Shown here one piece after another: positions 52,049 through 62,512 of a stretch of DNA of 64,000 nt. This DNA comes from Bacteroidota bacterium (GTDB lineage: Bacteria; Bacteroidota; Ignavibacteria; Ignavibacteriales; Melioribacteraceae). How positions within the stretch are numbered: position 1 is the first letter of the stretch; each line of letters opens with the position of its first letter. The stretch covers positions 182,612-246,611 of the forward strand of contig JAHJUE010000019.1 in NCBI GenBank assembly GCA_018829205.1, in the 5' to 3' direction. The notes below the pieces were generated by a model. It made no database searches, had not been told where the DNA came from, and was given only the letters and a program-made list of their open reading frames with translations. The translations under genes and the position numbers were made by a program.

Positions 52049-52987
52049 TTACTTTGCAGTTAGATTTTTTCTTCTTTCTTTAAAAAATTGTATGCCGTTA
52101 TCAAAAAGGGCTTTTTCATCGTTAGTTAATTTTACCGAAGCTTGGTGTATCGTATCAAGCGCTCTTGTATTTAAATGTCTTGTAGCAACAAGAATTTCAT
52201 AATCATATAATTCCTGGTTTTCGCTGACAAATTTATAAAATGTTAAAAAAGATTTAATGTTTATATAAGAAATTGTGCTGCTGCTGTTGGCAAGGAACAC
52301 TAAATCACCCAAAAAATCTTTCGGATACTCAGAACATAAATTGATAATTGCTTCTCCGGCTTTCTTCATACTGCCGGTAAAATGAAATCGTTTTAAAGTT
52401 TCGTTTTCAGCAATGGCGGACAATTTTTCAATACTGCTTTTTGCGGCTCCCAAACTTCTGGACCCAAACTCAATTTCTTTATTTATTGCTTCGTTCAAAA
52501 CTTCCGGAAGCATTTCTTTAATTTTCCTAGCTTTTTCCAAATCGTTAAAAGATTGTTTTAAACCAACTTCAACCATCAATTGCCAATCTCTTAGATACTC
52601 AAGTTCTTCTATCGAATACGAGCCTTTTTTATTCAGTTTTACTTTTAATTCATTCTCTCTTTTAATTCTTTGTATCGTTGTGGCCTGCTGATTTTCCAAT
52701 TCGAACTTAGCTTCATTTATAGCGGCGCTTATTGAAGGATCATTTTTAACAATCGCTACGCCCGCATATGTAAGTTCTTTTATGATTTTTACAGCATCGG
52801 ATTTTTCAATTTCTAACGCAAATAATAACTGGTTGGGAACCTGTCGAGGCCGGCCGATTTTTAATATTTCAGATAATTCAGAATCGGAATACTTTGAAGT
52901 TATTGATTTATATACTTCTTTTATTTGCTCTTCTTCGGTTATTTTAACTAAACTAAGTATTGTTATTGTGTTATTCATAAAATTCAA
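52049..52987 (-). CDS. Hypothetical helical protein, 312 aa
   Basis: Unrecognised. It is predicted to be all-helical and cytoplasmic, with no membrane segment. The N-terminal 90 residues (EVYKSITSKYSDSELSEILK, GRPRQVPNQLLFALEIEKSD) are followed by a coiled stretch with many Lys/Glu (IQRIKRENELKVKLNKKG) and a C-terminal helical repeat region (ATRHLNTRALDTIHQASVKL). There is no catalytic motif. It stands alone; the flanks do not suggest a pathway. Confidence 0.5.
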   Translation of the reverse strand: MNFMNNTITILSLVKITEEEQIKEVYKSITSKYSDSELSEILKIGRPRQVPNQLLFALEIEKSDAVKIIKELTYAGVAIVKNDPSISAAINEAKFELENQQATTIQRIKRENELKVKLNKKGSYSIEELEYLRDWQLMVEVGLKQSFNDLEKARKIKEMLPEVLNEAINKEIEFGSRSLGAAKSSIEKLSAIAENETLKRFHFTGSMKKAGEAIINLCSEYPKDFLGDLVFLANSSSTISYINIKSFLTFYKFVSENQELYDYEILVATRHLNTRALDTIHQASVKLTNDEKALFDNGIQFFKERRKNLTAK

Positions 52988-53222
52988 AATAAAATATTCA
53001 TTAAAACTCGCCCTTAAAATAAACTAATTCATTTAGAAAACCATCGATTTTAATCACAATTTCCCCCAAATATATACTTTTGTTTTGTTAATAAATTTAC
53101 GACATTACCTTGCACTAAGAAAATATTAATAGATTATAAGAAAATAAAAAATATTTTAAACTGCTTTAATGTTCTTATTTCTACTGTAAAGTACATTTAA
53201 TAATAATTTCGGAGGTAATCTC

Positions 53223-53894
53223 ATGAAAAAATCTTTAATTTTTGTGCTTTCATTTTTAATTTTCTCATCTTTGTTATTTGTTCAAAGCTGCCGGGATGAA
53301 ACATCAATCCCCTCTCAACCCGAAAATTCAACAGCTTCACTAAACAAGAACGGAGGAAGTAAGGATTGTGTTTCTATACAAAGCGGAACCTTGCTTACTT
53401 CTGACGGTCAGGTAATTAAAACCGGTTTTGATAAATGGGGTTATAATTATCAAGCTCATTTATTCAATGGTTATTATTGCGATGCTTACAGAGACGCCGC
53501 TTGGTGTCAGGATTACAAAGATGTTAAACTTGAAATGAAATGGAATGATGCGTGGCTGTCTAACAAGGACTGCGACGGAGACGGATTGCTTGACAGACAT
53601 TATGGATTTACTTCATATATCGGATCCGGAGCCTGGATAACTAATCATATGTCGGGTTCTTATACTAATGCTGATGGGAAAAAATGCAGGTGGAACAATT
53701 TTATAAAAATTGTCGCCGCACCTTCCGACGCATTTGTTCAGAACGGATATTGGTATACTGCCGATAATAAAGAAATTGGCGCGGTTATTTGGGGAGATTT
53801 TGCCGTAATTCAGGAAATTTATAATGACCCGTGTGAAGGCGAACATGGAGTTTCTTATTTAAGTCCTATTGGCCCGGGTTTTGGAAAATTTTAA
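53223..53894 (+). CDS. Lipoprotein with a Cys-rich, Asp-loop domain, 223 aa
   Basis: Residues 1-23 end in FVQSC, a lipobox. The mature part has six or more cysteines (GGSKDCVSIQ, YYCDAYRDAAWCQDY, NKDCDGDGLLDRHYGF, KKCRWNNF, NDPCEGEHG) and a Ca-binding-type loop DCDGDGLLD. The phrase DGDGLLDRHYGF is close to DGDGLADYHLNF in the type IX-sorted protein at 13986, so the two probably share a domain. The start has a GGAGG site eight bases upstream. Function unknown. Confidence 0.7.
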   Translation: MKKSLIFVLSFLIFSSLLFVQSCRDETSIPSQPENSTASLNKNGGSKDCVSIQSGTLLTSDGQVIKTGFDKWGYNYQAHLFNGYYCDAYRDAAWCQDYKDVKLEMKWNDAWLSNKDCDGDGLLDRHYGFTSYIGSGAWITNHMSGSYTNADGKKCRWNNFIKIVAAPSDAFVQNGYWYTADNKEIGAVIWGDFAVIQEIYNDPCEGEHGVSYLSPIGPGFGKF

Positions 53895-54028
53895 TTTTAA
53901 GATTTTTTTTACATTGAAAATGTAAATTAATTTTTTGTATTTTGAAAAAGCCGAAAGGCAATAAATATTTTAATAACAATTTGGTTTTATTCCTGCCTAA
54001 ACGGCAGGCTAGTCCAAACTACTTGCAC

Positions 54029-54055
54029 AAAGACCCGGCTTAAGCCGGGTTCTTT
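54029..54055 (+). terminator. Palindromic terminator before the methyltransferase gene
   Basis: The palindrome ACCCGGCTTAAGCCGGGT (54033-54050) is flanked by AAAG and CTTT. It is preceded by another small hairpin, CCTGCC-TAAAC-GGCAGG at 53992. Probably ends the lipoprotein transcript. Confidence 0.7.
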
Positions 54056-54078
54056 GTTTATACTAATAAGAAAATTAT

Positions 54079-54849
54079 ATGAACCCCGAATTAAAACTTG
54101 GTTATAATTCAATATCAAAAGATTATAATAATAGATATAAATTCAACGAACTGCCCGGAATTTATAACTCTCTTAAAAAAATAATAGCGGAAAATAATTA
54201 CAAAATTATTCTTGAAGTAGGCTGCGGAACAGGACACTGGTTAAATAAAATTCAGGATAAAAAAAATAGAAAAATATTCGCATGTGATATTTCAACAGGA
54301 ATGCTTAAAGAAGCGCTGAAAACTACAGCCGATAATCACCTTTTCTGTGCCGACGCGAACCGGCTCCCCTTGTTCAAATCCAAATTCGATTTAATATTTT
54401 GTGTAAACGCACTTCATTTATTTGATGATAAACGGGCTTTTATTTCCGATGCGAAAAAATTATTATCTCCAAACGGCAGTTTATGCATTTATGGAATTGA
54501 CCCTAGATTTAGGGATGACCGGTGGTATCTTTACGATTTTTTTGAAGGCTGTTATAAAAATGATTTGCTTAGATTTCCTTCATTCGAAAATATCCGGGAA
54601 TATTTTAATCAAGCCGGATTTGATAATACTCAATTCGAAATAGTTGAAAAAATTCATACCGTAAGAACCGCGGAAAATGTTTTAGACGACCCGTTTCTTC
54701 AAAAAGGAGGTTCGTCCCAATTGTTAATGCTAAGCGAAAATAACTACAAAAAAGGAATAGAAAAAATTCATTCCGCGATAAAAAATAAAAGCGCTAAAAC
54801 CTTCGTTTCAAAGTTTACTTTTTCCTTAATATCGGGTAAAAACATTTAA
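54079..54849 (+). CDS. SAM-dependent methyltransferase, class I
   Basis: A 256-residue protein with the glycine-rich SAM motif ILEVGCGTGHW (residues about 45-56), the acidic end of strand 2 in ACDIS, and DLIFCVNALHLFDDKRAFI (motif for strand 4 and following). These are hallmarks of class I methyltransferases such as UbiE/BioC-type enzymes. The substrate cannot be inferred. It is the first of a run of plus-strand chromosomal genes, with no strong ribosome site before the ATG. Confidence 0.8.
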   Translation: MNPELKLGYNSISKDYNNRYKFNELPGIYNSLKKIIAENNYKIILEVGCGTGHWLNKIQDKKNRKIFACDISTGMLKEALKTTADNHLFCADANRLPLFKSKFDLIFCVNALHLFDDKRAFISDAKKLLSPNGSLCIYGIDPRFRDDRWYLYDFFEGCYKNDLLRFPSFENIREYFNQAGFDNTQFEIVEKIHTVRTAENVLDDPFLQKGGSSQLLMLSENNYKKGIEKIHSAIKNKSAKTFVSKFTFSLISGKNI

Positions 54850-54910
54850 TGTGAAGAAACGTCTAAAAATACAATTCTTTCAAGGATTATAATAAAAGGA
54901 TTATAATAAT

Positions 54911-55114
54911 ATGACGAACTTTCTTCTTTGGCTGGTTTTATTAATTATTTGCTGGCCTATCGCATTGGCTGTTTTGGTAATTTACCCTTTCATTTGGCTT
55001 CTTATGCTTCCATTCAGATTAATTGGAATCACGGTAAAAGGAGTTTTCGAATTGCTTAATTGGATAATCACCTTACCTTTTAGAATTTTAAAAGGGCCAT
55101 CCTCTATCCGCTGA
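54911..55114 (+). CDS. Small hydrophobic membrane protein, 67 aa
   Basis: Two hydrophobic segments (LLWLVLLIICWPIALAVLVI and WIITLPFRIL) with Pro/Trp/Leu-rich composition and few charges. No family recognised. An AAAGGATTATAATAAT sequence precedes the ATG. It may be a membrane-inserting accessory protein; nothing in its neighbours fixes a role. Confidence 0.5.
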   Translation: MTNFLLWLVLLIICWPIALAVLVIYPFIWLLMLPFRLIGITVKGVFELLNWIITLPFRILKGPSSIR

Positions 55115-55265
55115 TTTATTAAAATTCCGCTTGAAAAGCTTAATAATTCCGGGTTGCTCTCAAAAACCCTATATTTTTTTATTTAAGAATTCCGCAATTC
55201 ATCCGATAATATTAGTGAAAAAGTATAATTATCTGAGCAAAGAAATAATATTAATCATAAATTAA

Positions 55266-55790
55266 ATGTCAGAAAATGCGTTTTATACGTTTTCTGCGGA
55301 GGAACAAATGGCAGCACTTGAAGACCAAAAAAATGATACCAATGAACTTCTTCAATTAGTCAGTTTTAAAATCGGGGATGAAGAATTCGGAGTTGATATC
55401 CTCAAAGTTCAGGAAATCAACAGAATGATGCAGATAACAAAGGTACCGAATTCTCCAAATTTTGTGGACGGAGTAGTAAATCTAAGAGGCAGAATTATTC
55501 CCGTAATTGATCTTAGAACAAGATTAGGAATGCCCAGAATTGAACATGGAAAAGAAACTAGAATTGTTGTAGTTGAACTTTCCGGTACAACGGTAGGATT
55601 TATTGTCGATGAAGTAAGCGAAGTTTTAAGAATACCCAAAAATATAACCGAAGCGCCGCCTGAAATGGTCGCGGGATTAGATTCCGAATATATTACAGCG
55701 GTTGGAAAACTTGAAGACAGATTATTAATATTACTTGATCTTGAAAAAGTTCTTTCAATTGAACAGAAATCGGAATTGGCGGTTGTTTAG
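55266..55790 (+). CDS. cheW: Chemotaxis coupling protein CheW
   Basis: After a 30-residue N-terminal tail the protein is a complete CheW fold: LVSFKIGDEEFGVDILKVQE, VPNSPNFVDGVVNLRGRIIP with the NLRGxIIPVIDLR motif, and FIVDEVSEVLRI. CheW links chemoreceptors to the kinase CheA. No other chemotaxis gene is in the window, so it is part of a dispersed set or an adaptor for a different signalling array. It ends 13 bases before the SirB1-like gene, so they are likely co-transcribed. Confidence 0.9.
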   Translation: MSENAFYTFSAEEQMAALEDQKNDTNELLQLVSFKIGDEEFGVDILKVQEINRMMQITKVPNSPNFVDGVVNLRGRIIPVIDLRTRLGMPRIEHGKETRIVVVELSGTTVGFIVDEVSEVLRIPKNITEAPPEMVAGLDSEYITAVGKLEDRLLILLDLEKVLSIEQKSELAVV

Positions 55791-55803
55791 ACAAAGGAAT
55801 TAA

Positions 55804-56631
55804 ATGACAGACCGGACTCAACTCCCATATTTGGTGAGTTTAATTGATGACGAAACAAGAGAAGTCCGCGAGGAAGTATTAAAAGGGCTTTCGAATTACG
55901 GTCCTTCCCTTGAGGAAGACCTGCAGGAATTTTCCGAAGCCCTTGATTCACATTTGCTTGATTTTCTGAAACCGATTCTTGAGAATAATAGACGCAAATG
56001 GCTGAATGAAAATTGGGATTCATGGCGGAATCTAAGCGAAGAAAATCACCAGCTCGAAGAAGCGCTTTCATTAATTGCTAAGTTTCAGTACGGCGTTACT
56101 TACCCGGTTAAACTTGGGCGCCTGCTTGATCAATTGTCCGAAGAGTTCCGCACACTTTATCCTTTCGGTAATGAAATTGACCTGTCAAATTTTCTTTTTA
56201 ATTTCAAAAGAATGAAGGGCGAAAAAGAAGATTATTATAATCCGTTTAATAGTAATTTAATCTATGTAATTAAAGAGAAAAAAGGTCTGCCTATTAGTCT
56301 GGCCTGTGTTTATATTTTAACCGCGGACAGACTTTCATTAGACGTAAAAGGCTGCAATTTTCCGGGGCATTTTTTAGCTAAAACCGTTGTCGACGGCGAA
56401 TCAGTTTACATCGACTGTTTCAACGGCGGGAAAATGTTATTTGAAGAAGATTTTAAAACTGTAGCTGATGAAACATTTGATTCAATTTCCGATATACTAA
56501 GTAAAAATACTACCGCTAAAATAATCATCCAGAGAATTTTAAATAACCTCGCCAATGCGTATAAAAATGTTGACGATAAAATAAACAGCGATTTCATTTC
56601 AACTTTGCTTCGTACAAAAACTAAAGATTGA
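55804..56631 (+). CDS. SirB1-family protein (transglutaminase-like), with an N-terminal HEAT-like part
   Basis: The C-terminal 170 residues fit the SirB1/transglutaminase-like family: NFLFNFKRMKGEKEDYYNPF, LIYVIKEKKGLPISLACVY and GCNFPGHFLAKTVVDGE, with the Cys/His/Asp-type residues of the fold (FPGHF, YIDCFNGG). The first 100 residues look like a short helical repeat (PYLVSLIDDETREVREEVLK). The biochemical role of SirB1 proteins is not settled. It follows cheW by 13 bases. Confidence 0.85.
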   Translation: MTDRTQLPYLVSLIDDETREVREEVLKGLSNYGPSLEEDLQEFSEALDSHLLDFLKPILENNRRKWLNENWDSWRNLSEENHQLEEALSLIAKFQYGVTYPVKLGRLLDQLSEEFRTLYPFGNEIDLSNFLFNFKRMKGEKEDYYNPFNSNLIYVIKEKKGLPISLACVYILTADRLSLDVKGCNFPGHFLAKTVVDGESVYIDCFNGGKMLFEEDFKTVADETFDSISDILSKNTTAKIIIQRILNNLANAYKNVDDKINSDFISTLLRTKTKD

Positions 56632-56677
56632 TTATCTGCCTATATTATTTTAGATTATATAAAAAATTTGTGTACAT

Positions 56678-56959
56678 ATGTCCCTTGTCGAGTTTTTAAT
56701 ACTAATTGTCATTGCCGCTATTTCAGGCGGAATCGGACAAAGCCTTGCCGGATACTCTTTAGGTGGTTGTTTTGCCTCAATATTGGTGGGGTTTATAGGC
56801 GCATGGCTTGGGAAATGGATGATGCATGAGTTTAACCTGCCTGTAATATTCTCTATAACATTGTTCGGTAAATCCTATCCCGTTGTATGGTCGATAATTG
56901 GCTCCGCAGTTCTTGCATTTGCTTTAGGTGTAATTACGAAAGGCAGACAAACTGAATAA
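56678..56959 (+). CDS. GlsB/YeaQ/YmgE-like membrane protein, 93 aa
   Basis: Three short membrane helices with GGIGQSLAGYSLGGCFASIL, GFIGAWLG and WSIIGSAVLAFALGV, the glycine pattern of the transglycosylase-associated (GlsB) family, which is linked to envelope stress. The function is unknown in detail. It is about 45 bases after the SirB1-like gene, on the same strand. Confidence 0.7.
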   Translation: MSLVEFLILIVIAAISGGIGQSLAGYSLGGCFASILVGFIGAWLGKWMMHEFNLPVIFSITLFGKSYPVVWSIIGSAVLAFALGVITKGRQTE

Positions 56960-57088
56960 TATTTATTTCCGCTTCTTTTTTTCATTTCATTAATTAAATC
57001 TTTTTTTCGAACTTACAATTTCCAAAAGAAATAATGCCTTATATTGTAAACATCCAATGAAATTACGGCTTAAACGAAAGGATATATT

Positions 57089-59179
57089 ATGTCGGATAAA
57101 ACCGGAAAAACAAATAGGCTTATAAAAGAAAAAAGCCCGTACCTGCTTCAGCACGCTTATAATCCGGTTGATTGGTACCCATGGTGCGAAGAAGCATTTA
57201 AGAAAGCTGAAGAAGAAGACAAACCTGTTTTTCTTTCTATCGGTTACTCAACATGTCATTGGTGCCACGTAATGGAACATGAATCATTTGAGGATTCTTC
57301 GGTAGCGGAATTAATGAACGACGTATTTATTAATATAAAAGTCGACAGAGAAGAACGCCCGGATATTGATAATATCTATATGTCAGTATGCCAAATGATG
57401 ACGGGCGCCGGAGGATGGCCGCTAACAATTATTATGGATCATAATAAGAAACCGTTTTTCAGCGGCACATACTTCCCTAAAAACAACAGATACGGAAGAG
57501 TCGGTTTAATCAATTTAATTAAACAAATAGATAATGCATGGAAAACAAAAAGAGATGAAATAGAACAAAGCGCCGAGCAGATTACAAATTTTCTTAATGT
57601 GAATAATACTTCAAATAAGAATGCCGCGGCGGAAATAAGCGTACTTGAAACAGCATTTAATTCTTTTAAGAGTATGTTTGATAATAAATACGGGGGATTC
57701 GGAAACTCGCCCAAATTTCCCTCGCCGCATAATTTAATGTTTCTTCTGCGCTATTGGAAAAGAAGCGGCAATAATGAAGCGCTTGAAATGACCGAGAAAA
57801 CATTAAAACAAATGCGTATGGGAGGTTTATTCGATCAGATCGGATTCGGATTCCACCGTTATTCTACCGATAACAAATGGCTTCTTCCTCATTTCGAAAA
57901 AATGCTTTACGACCAGGCTCTAATTTCTAATGCGCTTATTGAAACATATCAGGCAACAGGCAATGATGAATATAAAAGAATCGCCGAAGAAATATTTATG
58001 TATGTACTTAGAGATTTAACTTCCCCAGAAGGAGGATTTTATTCGGCCGAAGACGCCGACAGCGAAGGCGAGGAAGGTAAATTTTATGTGTGGAAGGAAA
58101 ATGAAATAGATGATTTATTAAAAGAAGATTCCGATTTATTTAAAACAATTTTTAATATTCTGCCCGGAGGGAATTTTACCGATGAGGCAACAAGAACCCC
58201 CTCCGGCACTAATATTCCGTTTCTTAAAAAAACTATTGCGGAATTGTCAAAAGAACTAAATGTACCATCCGGGATATTAAATGAAACAATTAATAAATCA
58301 CGTGAAATTCTTTTTAAAGAAAGAGAAAAAAGAATTCACCCGTTAAAAGATGATAAAATACTAACCGACTGGAACGGCTTAATGATAACATCTTTAGCGA
58401 AGGCCGGACGAGTATTTGAAAATTCTTTATACACGGAGACCGCGGAAAAAAGTTTCGGTTTTATAATGAATAAACTGACCGGCCCGGACGGTAAATTAAT
58501 TCACAGATACCGTGAGGGCGAAGCGGCTCTTTCGGCATTTGCCGATGATTACGCGTTTGTAGTTTCAGCCGCGCTGGAATTATACGAAACAACTTTTAAA
58601 ATTGAATTTCTGCAATCGGCTGCCGGGCTAAGTGAAATATTTATAAATGATTTTTATGATACGGAAAACGGCGGTTTCTATTTTACCTCTAACGGAAGTG
58701 AAAACCTCATAACAAGAACCAAGGAAATTTACGACGGCGCGGTGCCATCGGCAAACTCGGTAATGTTTTTAAATTTGCTCAAACTTTCCAGATTAACCGC
58801 AAATCAAAAATATGAAGATCTTGCTTCCGAAATAAGCAGAACATTCTCAGATGAGGTAAGTAAACATCCTACGGCTTATTCAATGTTTTTATGCGCGCTG
58901 GATTTCTCATTCGGACCGTCTTATGAAATTGTAATTGTTGAAGGTAAAAACGCGGATGAACGGGAAGAAATAATACCTTTAATAAATATGAATTTTTTAC
59001 CCAACAAGGTCGTGGTTTTTATTCCAATTAAAAATCCCGAACATATTAAAAATTTAGCGGCATATACAAAATCTTATAATTCAATTGAGAATAAAACTAC
59101 TGTTTATGTATGCAGTAATTTTCAGTGCTCATTGCCTACTTACGATAAAGAAAAAATTATAAATATGTTAGGGATCTGA
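57089..59179 (+). CDS. DUF255 thioredoxin-domain protein (YyaL/SPATA20 family)
   Basis: A 696-residue protein. Residues 5-165 are the DUF255 thioredoxin-like domain: [39 protein letters not shown] (CxxC: CHWC), [10 protein letters not shown] and [10 protein letters not shown]. The rest is an alpha/alpha-barrel with [40 protein letters not shown] and [14 protein letters not shown], as in N-acyl-glucosamine epimerase-type folds. Family members are widespread from bacteria to man; their reaction is unproven. It ends four bases before a convergent gene (59184). Confidence 0.9.
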   Translation: MSDKTGKTNRLIKEKSPYLLQHAYNPVDWYPWCEEAFKKAEEEDKPVFLSIGYSTCHWCHVMEHESFEDSSVAELMNDVFINIKVDREERPDIDNIYMSVCQMMTGAGGWPLTIIMDHNKKPFFSGTYFPKNNRYGRVGLINLIKQIDNAWKTKRDEIEQSAEQITNFLNVNNTSNKNAAAEISVLETAFNSFKSMFDNKYGGFGNSPKFPSPHNLMFLLRYWKRSGNNEALEMTEKTLKQMRMGGLFDQIGFGFHRYSTDNKWLLPHFEKMLYDQALISNALIETYQATGNDEYKRIAEEIFMYVLRDLTSPEGGFYSAEDADSEGEEGKFYVWKENEIDDLLKEDSDLFKTIFNILPGGNFTDEATRTPSGTNIPFLKKTIAELSKELNVPSGILNETINKSREILFKEREKRIHPLKDDKILTDWNGLMITSLAKAGRVFENSLYTETAEKSFGFIMNKLTGPDGKLIHRYREGEAALSAFADDYAFVVSAALELYETTFKIEFLQSAAGLSEIFINDFYDTENGGFYFTSNGSENLITRTKEIYDGAVPSANSVMFLNLLKLSRLTANQKYEDLASEISRTFSDEVSKHPTAYSMFLCALDFSFGPSYEIVIVEGKNADEREEIIPLINMNFLPNKVVVFIPIKNPEHIKNLAAYTKSYNSIENKTTVYVCSNFQCSLPTYDKEKIINMLGI

Positions 59180-59183
59180 AAGA

Positions 59184-60146
59184 TTATTTTTTAGGAAGAA
59201 GCGCCGCTTCACCGGTAAATATTTTTTTCCATAAATCATTTTCATTACCGTCAAATAATGATTCTATATTTGCGGTGGATGAAATAATAATTTTATCTTC
59301 TTCCAAATTTTCGCTGCCGGAATTAAAGAGGTACGCGTTAATTTGAATCATCTCTCCGGTTCCCGGCTGAATCTTTAATGTATAAACCGGGTTTGCCAAT
59401 TCGGCCGGATCAATATTATCAATAAATTTAGAGGCTGAAAGATTTGACAGCTGCCTTAAGTATTGATCTGTTTTGGAAGAATCAAGTTGAGAATGTTTTA
59501 TAGTCCTCCAGTTATTATCCATATTTACAAGCTGGAATGAACTATCCGCCGGATATATAAACTCAAGATTTTTCCAGTTCTCAAAACCGGAAACATCACC
59601 TAATATTCTGCCGTTTCTAAAACTGTCTGCGTTTTGATTAAATGTCGCCTGCAAAAAGCCGTCCACTTCGTAAACATCAACATCATTTCCAAGCCGCACA
59701 TAAGTATTCATAGTCCGGGGCTGCTGGAAAGCGAAGCGGCCTATAATTAAATCAAGTGATGTTTTTCCGTTTTCTTTAACTATTACCCTTGTGCCTGTTG
59801 AGTCGACTTGGAATTCAGCCCATTTAGTTTCGCTTCTTGCGGCCAGGCGTTTTGGTTTAATTTCGAGAAGCTGATTAAACATTGCCGTTATTTTGCTTTC
59901 GGGAACTGGGACTGATTTGTTTTCATTAATTTTTACTTTCCAAAAATTATTTTCTTTAACCAAGCTTACCTGACCGTGAGCTTTGGAAGTAATATATATT
60001 TCGGATACTTTTGCAGTATCTATATCAATTAAATTTTTTCTAAAAGTTCTTTCGTTTCTATCGTCGGAGACAAACATTACAACTACAATTATTGTAAGCA
60101 CTGCTAGAACAATTCCGAGGTTCCTGTTTGATTTATTGCTGAACAT
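59184..60146 (-). CDS. DUF4340 protein, partner of a Gld-type ABC transporter
   Basis: A membrane anchor (residues 8-25) is followed by a periplasmic beta-rich domain with KVSEIYITSKAHGQVSLVKE, KTSLDLIIGRFAFQ and FLQATFNQNADSFRNGRIL, as in DUF4340 proteins. It overlaps the end of the GldG-like gene by 14 bases. In this gene order DUF4340 proteins form a complex with GldF/GldG-type ABC components. In gliding bacteria the complex is needed for movement, but related systems occur elsewhere, so the function here is inference. Confidence 0.8.
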   Translation of the reverse strand: MFSNKSNRNLGIVLAVLTIIVVVMFVSDDRNERTFRKNLIDIDTAKVSEIYITSKAHGQVSLVKENNFWKVKINENKSVPVPESKITAMFNQLLEIKPKRLAARSETKWAEFQVDSTGTRVIVKENGKTSLDLIIGRFAFQQPRTMNTYVRLGNDVDVYEVDGFLQATFNQNADSFRNGRILGDVSGFENWKNLEFIYPADSSFQLVNMDNNWRTIKHSQLDSSKTDQYLRQLSNLSASKFIDNIDPAELANPVYTLKIQPGTGEMIQINAYLFNSGSENLEEDKIIISSTANIESLFDGNENDLWKKIFTGEAALLPKK

Positions 60147-61665
60147 ATGACGTCTGCATTAATTTGTTTTTAATATTTCTTTTGATTTGAAAGCGCACAA
60201 TCCCGTATCCGATAATAAATAAAATCGGAAGAAGGAAGTTTAAATACTTAAGCATGGTTTTTGTCCCGTCTTCCAGACTCGGATCAATTGGACGAGAGGT
60301 TACTCCCTTTGTTCTAAGCTCCGCTAATCCGGTATCGTCGCTTAACCAGTCAATTGCGTTAACTGCGAGACTTATATTATCCGGCTGCAATTGACGGGCG
60401 TTTTGACCTTCTCCGTTTATCAAAAAGTCTCCGTCACTTATAACAACCATTTTACCGCCGGCAGTTCCGTTTAAATTGCCCTCAACCGCAACGGCTACCG
60501 GTATTGATGATAACGGGAAATCAGATTGGGTCCATTCCTTTGTAACGTTAAAATAAATTGGCAGAGGCTGCACGCCTGCTTTTTCAGATGTAACGGCCAA
60601 TGGGATAAAAACAACAGACGTATCTTTAGGTGTAAATTTAATTGAACTTACAAACGGCATCAATACCGATTCCAATCCTTTAGTTATAGGATGATCGGCA
60701 AAGTTTGATATAATGGGTAAATACGGAAAACTTACCGGAGTGTTCATTACAAATCCGCCGAAGGATTGCTGACGCATCATTACATTTCCGCAATTAATAT
60801 CTATTACCATATTATTTTCAATTTCAATGCCTTTTTCCTTAAACCAGTCGTTTAATCCTGTATAAACTTCTTCTCCCCTGCCTTCGTTTAAGATTCCTTC
60901 GGCCGCATTAACCGCGGCAAAAATTCTTCCACCTTTATTTATATATTCATCCAAATAATTAAAATAGAAAGATGGCATAGTATCTTTAGGTGAAATGATA
61001 ACGAGCGTTTTTATATTATCCGGAATGCCGGAAGTATCAGTTAATTCAACTGTTGAAATATCGTACATAACATCAAGCGAGGCTTGAAACTGCTGAAGCG
61101 AACTTAAGGTCGGTTCTCCGCTCCCCTGCAGAAGCGCGATTTTCGGTTTTACCGATATTGATATTTTTTTAATGCTTGTTGATAAAGCATATTCCATCGC
61201 GGCGCCCGGCTGAATCAGCGCAATAATTTCTTTTTTTTCTCCCATCTGAACAATTGCTCCCAGGTACGCACGCTGCTGCTTAATCTGATCCCTTTCACGC
61301 ACATTTATCATTATGGGGGAAATGCCTTTCTGCTGAGCTTCCGCTTCGCTCTCTTCATTCTCGCTTGGATTGACAAACTCATAAACCAACTGCCCGTTTG
61401 ATCTGTTTGAATATTCAACCAGCAGATCTTTAAAATCAGTTCTTACGCGTTCAATATCTGGAGGAAGATTTTCGGAAAAATACGCGGTAACAGTTACAGG
61501 CTCATCTAATGAATTTAGAATGTCCTTTGTGGCTTGACTTAAACTGTAACGCTGATCGCTTGTAAAATCGAGTCTGAAAAAAAACCTGTTAGAAACAATA
61601 TTAACAAGTATAATTATAAGAACTAATAGCAATAACGATGTTTGTATTTTTTTTCTTGTAACCAT
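60133..61665 (-). CDS. gldG: GldG-like ABC transporter auxiliary protein
   Basis: A 510-residue protein with one N-terminal helix (residues 8-27) and one near the C-terminus (about 475-495). Between them: SDQRYSLSQATKDILNSLDE at the start, VYEFVNPSENEESEAEAQQK and NTPVSFPYLPIISNFADHPI, the layout of GldG / DUF4350-type periplasmic ABC subunits. It works with the permease (61674) and ATPase (62513). The permease gene lies nine bases upstream. Confidence 0.85.
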   Translation of the reverse strand: MVTRKKIQTSLLLLVLIIILVNIVSNRFFFRLDFTSDQRYSLSQATKDILNSLDEPVTVTAYFSENLPPDIERVRTDFKDLLVEYSNRSNGQLVYEFVNPSENEESEAEAQQKGISPIMINVRERDQIKQQRAYLGAIVQMGEKKEIIALIQPGAAMEYALSTSIKKISISVKPKIALLQGSGEPTLSSLQQFQASLDVMYDISTVELTDTSGIPDNIKTLVIISPKDTMPSFYFNYLDEYINKGGRIFAAVNAAEGILNEGRGEEVYTGLNDWFKEKGIEIENNMVIDINCGNVMMRQQSFGGFVMNTPVSFPYLPIISNFADHPITKGLESVLMPFVSSIKFTPKDTSVVFIPLAVTSEKAGVQPLPIYFNVTKEWTQSDFPLSSIPVAVAVEGNLNGTAGGKMVVISDGDFLINGEGQNARQLQPDNISLAVNAIDWLSDDTGLAELRTKGVTSRPIDPSLEDGTKTMLKYLNFLLPILFIIGYGIVRFQIKRNIKNKLMQTSYVQQ

Positions 61666-61673
61666 AACGATTT

Positions 61674-62399
61674 CTATTCTACAATATTTCTTTTAGTTAA
61701 AATTGACTGAGCGGAAACTAACCCTAATAATGTTATTGAACCGAAATAGAATAAATCTTTGGAGTCAATTACTCCTCTTGAAATTGATTCATAATGTGTT
61801 GATAAACTTAGGAAGTTTAATATTTGTCCTACAATTCCCGTAAAATTATTAGCGAGCACATCAAATATTATAAGAAAGAAAACTCCTATAAATAATGAGG
61901 AGAGGAACGCTACAATCTGATTATTCGTAATGCTGCTTGCGAATAACCCTATGCCTATGTATGTCATGGCCATTAATATTGTTCCTAAATATCCGCTCCA
62001 TACTGCGCCGTGATCTATTGGTCCTATTGACCATATAGTAAGGTAATATGGCAGGGTTAAAAGCAAAGCGATAATAATAAGCGCAAGACACGCGAAAAAT
62101 TTGCCGAGCACAACCTGCCAGTCGGTAATTGATTTTGTAAGCAATAATTCAAGTGTCCCAGTTTTTTTCTCTTCGGCAAACATTTTCATAGTTAATGCGG
62201 GAATAAAAAAGAAGAGCGTCCAGTACGCTATTCCGAAAAACGGCTGAAGCGTTGCCTGCCCCATCAAAAAAACATCCGAACCGTATAGCCATGTAAAAAA
62301 TCCGCTGAGCCCTAAAAATACTACCAGCAGTATGTATGCGATTAATGAATCGAAAAATGTTTGAAGTTCTCTTTTAGCTAAAATGATTATCTGTTTCAT
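61674..62399 (-). CDS. gldF: GldF-like ABC transporter permease
   Basis: Six membrane helices in 241 residues, with AKRELQTFFDSLIAYILLVV at the N-terminus and ALTMKMFAEEKKTGTLELLL, the EExxxGTxELLLT motif of ABC-2 type permeases in the GldF/NosY group. It is the channel subunit for the ATPase at 62513 and the GldG-like protein at 60133. It starts about 110 bases after the ATPase gene on the same strand. Confidence 0.88.
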   Translation of the reverse strand: MKQIIILAKRELQTFFDSLIAYILLVVFLGLSGFFTWLYGSDVFLMGQATLQPFFGIAYWTLFFFIPALTMKMFAEEKKTGTLELLLTKSITDWQVVLGKFFACLALIIIALLLTLPYYLTIWSIGPIDHGAVWSGYLGTILMAMTYIGIGLFASSITNNQIVAFLSSLFIGVFFLIIFDVLANNFTGIVGQILNFLSLSTHYESISRGVIDSKDLFYFGSITLLGLVSAQSILTKRNIVE

Positions 62400-62512
62400 A
62401 ATTAGTTGTTTGTATGATTAAAATAAGCCGTCTGTTTATGTCCAAACTTTTTAGTAATTAAAGGATCTTAAATAATTGTAAACTTGCCGGAAAATTAATT
62501 TAATTCGAATAA